From: Mercurialis annua
Lineage: Eukaryota; Streptophyta; Magnoliopsida; Malpighiales; Euphorbiaceae
Reading direction: 5' to 3'
Assembly (NCBI RefSeq): GCF_937616625.2
Contig: NC_065572.1
Span: forward strand, 43,861,653 to 43,925,652
Length of the DNA stretch: 64,000 bases
The notes beneath the pieces are model-generated. The model did not search any database, had not been told where the DNA came from, and saw nothing but the letters and a program-made list of their open reading frames with translations. Shown here piece by piece: positions 56,266 through 64,000 of this stretch. Within the stretch, counting starts at the first letter, position 1. The number at the start of each line of letters is the position of its first letter. Both the position numbers and the translations under genes were made by a program.

Positions 56266-59200
56266 GTTGCGTAATATAACCTAACCATGCTTAGATAATC
56301 GGAATAACGCGATAAAGAAAATTGAGGCGCGACATACTAATCTAGCGTCACATTTAACGCACACTTTGCGTAATATAACCTAACCATGGTTAGGTAATCG
56401 GAACGACACATTAGATAGACTTAAGACGCGACATACTAATCTATTGTCATTTTTCACGTACACTCTGCGTAATATAACCTAACCATGCTTAAGTAATTGG
56501 AACGACGCGTTAAATAGACTTAGGACGCGACATATTAATAAATTGTCATTGTTCACGCACACTTTGCCTAATATAATAACTTAACCATGCATAGGTAATC
56601 GGAACGACGCGTTAGAGAGACTTGTGACGTGACATAAGCATGATAATCAAAACGACGCGTTCAAGAGACTTGAGACGCGCAATATTAATCTAGCGTCACT
56701 TTTTACGCACACTTTGCGTAATATAACATAACTATGCTTAGCGGAACGACGCGTATGGAGACTTGAGACGCAACATACTAATCTAGTGTTACTTTTCACG
56801 CACACTTTGCGTAATATAACCTAGCCATCCTTAGGAAATCGGTACGACGCGTTAGAGAGACTTGAGACGCGACGTACTAATCTAACATCACTTTTCACGC
56901 ACACATTGCGTAATATAACCTAACCATGCTTAGGTAATCGGGACGACGCGTTAAAGAGACTTGTGACACGAGATATGTATGATAAGCGAAACGACGCGTT
57001 AAAGAGACTTGAGACGAAACATACTAATCTAGCGTCACTTTTTACGCACACTTTGAGAAATAGAACCTAACCATGCTTAGGTAATCGGAACAACGCGTAA
57101 AAGAGATTTGAGACTGGACGTACTAATCTAGCGTCACTTTTCATGCACACATTGCGTAATATAACCTAACCATGCTTAGGTAATAGGAACAACGCGTTAA
57201 AGATACTTGAGACGCGACATACTAATCTATTGATCCTTTTTACGCACACTTTGCGTACTATAACCCAACCATGCATAGGTAATCGGAACGACGCGTTAAA
57301 GAGCCTTGACACGCGACATACTAATCTAGCACCACTTTTCACGCAAACTTTGCGTATTATAACCTAACCATGCTCAGGTAATCGGAACGACGCATTAAAG
57401 AGCCTTTGGACGACATACTAATCTAGCGTCACTTTTCACGCACACCTTGCGTAATATAACCTAACCATTCTTAGGTAATAGGAACGACGTGTTAAATAGA
57501 CTTTATACGCGACATACTAATCTAGCGTCACTTTTCACGCACGCTTTGCGTAATATACTCTAACCATGGTTAGATAATTAGAACAACGCGATAAAGAGAA
57601 TTGAGATGCGACATACTAATCTAGCGTCACTTTTCATGCACAGTTTGCGTAATATAACCTAACCATGCTAAGGTAATCGAAACAACGCATTAAATAGACT
57701 TAAGACGCGATATACTAATCAATTGTCAGTTTTTACGTACACTCTGTTCAATATAACCAAACCATGCTTATGTAATTGGAATGACGCGTTAAATAGACAT
57801 GAGATGCGACATACTAATCTATTGTAATTTTCTACGCACACTTTTTGTAATATAACCTAACCATGCTTAGGTAATCGGAACGACGAGTTAGAGAGATTTG
57901 TGAAGCGACATAAGCATGGTAATCGAAACGACGCGTAAAGAGACATGATACGCGCAATATTAATCTAGCGTCACATTTAATGCACGCGTTGCGTAATATA
58001 ACATAACCATGCTTAGGATATCGGAACGACGCATTAGAGAGACTTGAGACGCGACATACTAATCTAGTGTCACTTTTCACGCACACTTTGCGTAATATAA
58101 CCTAACCATGCTTAGGAAATCGGAACGACGCGTTAGAGAGACTTGAGACGCGACATACTAATCTAAAGTTACTTTTCACGCTCACTTTGCGTAATATAAC
58201 CTAACCATGCTTGGGTAATCGGAACGACGCGTTAAAGAGACTTATGACGCGAGATAAGTATAGTAATCAAACGACCCGTTAAAGAGACTTGAGATGAAAC
58301 AAACTAATCTAGCCTCACTTTTTACATACACTTTGCGTAATATAACCTACCCATGCTTAGGTAATCGGAACGACGCATTAAAGACACTTGAGACTGGACA
58401 TTCTAATCTAGCGTCACTTTTCACTCACACTTTGCGTAATATAACCTAACCATACTTATGTAATCAGAACGACGCGTTAAAGAGACTTAAGACGCGACAT
58501 GCTAAACTATTGCTCCTTTCCACGCACACTTTGCGTACTATAACTTAACCATGCTTAGGTAATCGGACGACGCGTTTGAGAGACTTGTGACGCGACATAA
58601 GCATAGTAATCGAAACGACGCGCTAAAGAGACTTGAGACGCGCAATATTAATCTAGCGTCACTTTTTACGCACGCGTTGCGTAATATAATATAACCATGC
58701 TTAGGAAATCGGAACGACGCGTTAGAGAGACTTGAGACGCGACATACTAATCTAGTGTCACTTTTCACGCACACTTTACGTATTATAACCTAACCATGCT
58801 TAGGAAATCGGAATGACGCGTTAGAGAGACTTGAGTTGTGACATACTAATCTAACCTCACTTTTCACGCACACTTTGCATAATATAACCTAACCATGCTT
58901 AGGTAATCGGAACGACGCGTTAAAGAGACTTGTGACGCGAGATAAGTATGGTGATCAAAACGACTCGTTAAAGAGACTTGATATGGAACATACTAATCTT
59001 GTGTCACTTTTTATGCACACTTTGCGTAATATAACCTAACCATGCTTAGGTAATCGGAACGACGCGTTAAAGAGATTGGAGACTGGACATACTAATCTAG
59101 CGTCACTTTTCACACACACTTTACGTAATATAACCTAACCATTTTTCGGTAATAGGAACGACGCGTGAAAGAGACTTGAGACGCGACATACTTATCTATT

Positions 59201-62200
59201 GATCCTCTTTACGCACACTTTGCGTACTATAACCTAACAATGCTTAGGTAATTGGAACGACGCGTTAGAGAGACTTGTGACGCGACATAAGCATACTAAT
59301 CGAAACGACGCGTTAAAGAGACATGAGAAGCGACATACTAATCTAGCGTCACTTTTCACGCAAACTTTGCGTATTATAACCTAATCATGCTTAGGTAATC
59401 GGGACGTCGCATTAAAGAGCCTTGAGACGCGACATGCTAATCTAGCGTCACTTTTCACACACACCTTGCATTATATAACCTAACCATGCTTAGGTAATAG
59501 GAACGACGCGTTAAAGAGACTTTAGACACGATATACTAATCTATTGATCCATTTTACGTACACTTTGCGTACTATAACCTAACCATGCTTAGGTAATCAA
59601 AAGGACGCGTTAAAGAGCCTTGACACGCGACATACTAATCTAGCGTCACTTTCCATGCAAACTTTGCGTATTATAACCTAACTATGCTTAGGTAATTGGA
59701 ATAACGCATTAAAGAGCCTTGAGACGCGACATACTAATCTATCGTCACTTTTCACGCACACCTTGCGTAATATAACCTATAAATGCTTAGGTAATAGGAA
59801 CGACGCATTAAATAGACTTTACACGCGACATACTAATCTAGCGTCACTTTTCACTCACACTATGCGTAATATAACCTAACCATGCTAAGGTAATCGGAAC
59901 AACGTGTTAGATAGACATAAGACGCGTCATACTAATCTATTGTCATTTTCACGTACACTTTGCGTAATATAATCTAACCATGCTTAAGTAATTGGAACGA
60001 CGCGTTAAATAGACTTGAGATGCGACATACTAATTTATTGTCATTTTCTACGCACACTTTCTGTAATATAACCTAACCATGCATAGGTAATCGGAACGAC
60101 GCGTTCGAGAGACTTGTGACGCGACATAAGCATAGTAATCGTAACGACGCGTTAAAGAGACTTGAGACGCGCAATATTAATCTAGCGTCACTTTTTACGC
60201 ACGCGTTGTGTAATATAACATAGCCATGCTTAGGAAATCGGAAGGACGCGTTAGAGAGACTTGAGACGCAACAGACTAATCTATTGTCACTTTTCACGCA
60301 CACTTTGCGTAATATAACCTAACCATACTAAGGAAATTGGAACGACGCGTTAGAGAGACTTAAGACGCGACATACTAATATAGCGTCACTATTCACGCAC
60401 TCTTTGTTTAATATAATCTAACCATGCTTAGGTAATCGGAACGACGCGTTAAAGAGACTTGTGACGCGAGATAAGTATAGTAATCGAAACTACACGTTAA
60501 AGAGACTTGAGATGAAACAAACTAATCTAGCGTCACTTTTTATGCACACTTTGCGTAATATAACCTAACCATGATTAGGTAATCAGAATGACGCGTTAAA
60601 GAAACTTGAGACTGGACATACTAATCTAGCGTCACTTTTCACGCACACTTTGCGTAATATAACCTATCCATTCTTAGGAAATCGGAACGACGCGTTAGAG
60701 AGACTTGAGACGCGACATACTAATTTAACGTCACTTTTCAAGCACACTTTGTATATTATAACCTAACAATGGTCAGGTAATCGGAACGACGAGACTTGTA
60801 CGGGAGATAAGTATGGTAATCGAAACGACGCGTTAAAGAGACTTGAGACGAAACATACTAATCTATTGTCACTTTTTACGCACATTTTGCGTAATATAAC
60901 CTAACCATGCTTAGGTAATCGGAACAACGCGTTAATGACATTGCAAACTGGACATAATAATCTAGCGTCACTTTTCATGCACACTTTGCGTAATATAATC
61001 TAACCATGCTTAGGAAATTGGAACGACGCGTTAAAGAGACTTGAGACGCGACATACTTATCTATTGATCCTTTTTGTTCACACTTTGCGTACTATAGCCT
61101 AACCATGCTTAGGTAATTGGAACGACGCGTTAGAGGGACTTGTGACGCGACATAAGCATGGTAATTGAAACGACACGTTAAAGAGACTTGAGAAGCGACA
61201 TACTTATCTAGCGTCACTTTTCACTCAAACTTTGCGTATTATAACCTAATCATGCTTAGGTAATCGGAACGACGCATTAAAGAGCCTTGAGACGCGACAT
61301 ACTAATCTAGCGACACTTTTCACTCACACCTTGCGTAATATAACCTAACCATGCTTAGGTAATCGGAACGACGCGTTAAATAGACTTGTGACGCGAGAAA
61401 AGTATGGTAATCAAAATGACGCGTTAAAGAGACTTGAGACGAAACATACTAATCTAGCTTCACTTTTTACGCACACTTTACGTAATATAACCTAACCATT
61501 CTTAGGTAATCGAAACGACGCGCTAAAGAGACTTGAGACTGGACATACTAATTTAGCGTCACTTTTAACGCAGACTTTACGTAATATAACCTACCCATGT
61601 TTAGGTAAGAGGAATGACACGTTAAAGAGACTTGAGACGCGACATACTAATCTATTGATCCTTTTCACGCACACTTTGCGTAATATACCCTAACCATGCT
61701 TAGATAATTAGAACAACGCGATAAAGAGAATTGAGATGCGACATACTAATCTAGCGTCATGTTTCACGCACAGTTTGCGTAATATAACCTAACCATGCTA
61801 AGGTAATCGGAACAACGCGTTAGATAGACTTAAGACGCGACATACTAATCTATTGTCAGTTTTCACACACACTCTGCCTAATATAACCTAACCATGCTTA
61901 TGTAATTGGAACGAAACGTTAAATAGACATGAGATGCGACATACTAATCTATTGTCATTTTTTACGCACACTTTATGTAATATAACCTAACCATGCTTAG
62001 GTAATCGGAACGACGAGTTTGAGAGACTTGTGACACGACATAAGCATGGTAATGAAAACGACGCGTTAAAGAGACTTGAGACGCACAATATTAATCTAGC
62101 GTCCCTTTTTACGCACTCGTTGCGTAATATAATATAACCATGCTTAGGATATCGGAACGACGCGTTAGAGAGACTTGAGACACGACATACTAATCTAGTG

Positions 62201-64000
62201 TCACTTTTCACGCACACTTTGCGTAATATAACCTAACCATGCTTAGGAAATCGGAACGACGCGTTAGAGAGACTTGAGAAGCGACATACTAATCTAAAGT
62301 CACTTTTCACGCACACTTTGCGTAATGTAACCTAACCATGCTTGGGTAATCGGAACGACGCGTTAAAGAGACTTGTGACGCGAGATAAGTATAGTTATCG
62401 AAACGACGCATAAAGAGATTTGAGACGAAACAAATTAATCTAGCCTCACTTTACACACACTTTGCGTAATATAACCTAACCATGCTTAGGTAATCGGAAC
62501 GACGCGGTAAAGACACTTGAGACTGGACATACTAATCTAGCGTCACTTTTCATGCACACTTTGCGTAATATAACCTAACCATACTTAGGTAATCAGAACA
62601 ACGCGTTAAAGAGGCTTGAGATGCGACATACTACGCATACTTTGCGTACTATACCCTAACCATGCTTAGGTAATCGGAATGACGCGTTAGAGAGACTTGT
62701 GACGCGACATAAGCATGGTAATCGAAACGACGCGTTAAAGAGACTTGAGACGCGCAATATTAATCTAGCGTCACTTTTTACGCAGGCGTTGCGTAATATA
62801 ATATAACCATGCTTAGGAAATCGGAACGACGCGTTAGAGAGACTTGAGACGCGACATACTAATCTAATGTCACTTTTCACGCACACTTTGCGTATTATAA
62901 CCTAACCATTCTTAGGAAATTGGAACGACGCGTTAGAAAGACTTGAGACGTGACATACTAATCTAACCTCACTTTTCACGCACACTTTGTGTAATATAAC
63001 CTAACTATGATTAGGTAATCGGAACGACGCGTTAAAGAGACTTGTGACGCGAGATAAGTATGGTGATCGAAACGACGCGTTAAAGAGACTTGATACGAAA
63101 CATACTAATCTAGTGTCACTTTTTACGCACACTTTGCGTAATATAACCTAACCATGCTTAGGTAATCGGAACGACGCGTTAAAGAGATTGGAGACTGGAC
63201 ATACTAATCTAGCGTCACTTTTCACGCACACTTTCGTAATATAACCTAACCATTCTTAGGTAATAGGAACGACGCGTTAAAGAGACTTGAGACGCGACAT
63301 ACTTATCTATTGATCCTTTTTGGACACACTTTGCGTACTATTACCTAACCATGCTTAGGTAATCAGAACGACGCATTAAAGAGCCTTGACACGCGACATA
63401 CTAATCTAGCGTCACTTTCCACACAAACTTTGCGTATTATAACCTAACTATGCTTAGGTAATCGGAATAACGCATTAAAGAGCATCGAGATGCGACATAG
63501 TAATCTATCGTCAGTTTTCACGCACACCTTGCGTTATATAACCTAAAAATGCATAGGTAATAGGAACGACGCGTTAAATAGACGTTAGACGCGACATACT
63601 AATCTAGTGTCACTTTTCACGCACGCTTTGCGTAATATGACCTCTAACCATGCTTAGATAATCGAAACAACGCGATAAAGAGAATTGAGACGCGATATAC
63701 TAATCTAGCGTCACTTTTCACGCACAGTATGCGTAATATAACCTATCCATGCTAGGGTAATCGGAACAACGTGTTAGATAGACATAAGACGCGTCATACT
63801 AATCAATTGTCATTTTTCACGTACACTATGCGTAATATAACCTAACCATGCTTAAGTAATTGGAATGACGCGTTAAATAGACTTGAGACGCGACATACTA
63901 ATCCATTGTCATTTTCTACGCACACTTTGCGTAATATAACCTAACCATGCTTAGGTAATCAGAATGACGCGTTTGAGAGACTTCTGACACGACATAAGCA
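56266..64000 (+). repeat. Satellite 2, 99-bp monomers with ~2-kb higher-order organisation
   Basis: Same monomer and orientation as the left part, running off the right edge. A marker variant CCATGCTARGGTAATCGRAA recurs at about 57660, 59880, 61795 and 63750, each time followed by a TAAGACGCG monomer and then an ACTCTG/ACTTTG monomer. This gives a loose higher-order period of 1.9-2.2 kb. Short 48-bp units of two kinds (GCGACATAAGCATGGTAATC and GCGAGATAAGTATGGTAATC) recur within each period. The minus-strand open frames of about 75 codons are repeat by-products. Confidence 0.92.

Noticed and set aside
54478..62886. Minus-strand frames of about 65-84 codons (MCVKSDTRLVCRVSS type) in satellite 2
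   Set aside because: They occur only where a short 48-bp unit keeps the frame between two 99-bp monomers. They are by-products of the repeat.
54279..64000. Telomere-derived repeat, suggested by ATAACCTAACC and TTAGG
   Set aside because: The motifs occur once per 99-bp monomer as part of a dyad around CATG. There is no run of TTTAGGG or CCCTAAA units.

Overview
The window looks like plant nuclear heterochromatin. The evidence is two long satellite arrays invaded by plant-type transposable elements: a chromovirus-like Ty3/gypsy element with an initiator-Met tRNA primer site, a CACTA element and a solo LTR. There is no rRNA, no tRNA gene and no intact host gene. The species cannot be named from the sequence.

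Layout. Positions 1-1660 hold the 3' end of a reverse-transcribing element: a tryptophan-rich coding region open at the left edge, a 71-bp triplication, a 70-bp enhancer-like duplication, a TATA box with a pyrimidine-rich leader, and a TA microsatellite. Positions 1664-1768 are the 3' terminus of a Ty3/gypsy LTR, which abuts satellite 1. Satellite 1 (60-bp monomer) fills 1769-54278, except where elements interrupt it. Its monomers reverse orientation about 23 times. Between 2151 and 18157 it forms four tandem copies of a roughly 4.2-kb higher-order unit, each with a forward and a reverse arm. Weaker higher-order periods occur at 18.2-22.7 kb (about 1.4 kb) and 32.1-34.7 kb (about 1.25 kb). Some inversion junctions recur at distant positions, which shows large duplications.

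Insertions in satellite 1. A 1995-bp solo LTR lies at 26848-28842 with target duplication AAAAG. A 1187-bp non-autonomous CACTA element lies at 35004-36190 with target duplication ATC. A degenerate Tekay/Del-like Ty3/gypsy element lies at 42118-50900; it has a full 5' LTR, a primer site, one gag-like reading frame, a decayed interior, a polypurine tract and a 3' LTR truncated at the satellite junction.

At 54278/54279 satellite 1 switches abruptly to satellite 2 (99-bp monomer, single orientation), which runs to the right edge. It is mixed with recurrent 48-bp short monomers and broken once by a 178-bp unique insertion.

The many open frames of 60-186 codons in satellite 1 arise because 60 is divisible by 3 and one frame of the monomer lacks stops. 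I do not call them genes. The strongest observations are the inverted higher-order repeat and its mosaic copy history, the microhomology and palindrome junctions of the orientation switches, and the inverted core of the short satellite 2 monomer.
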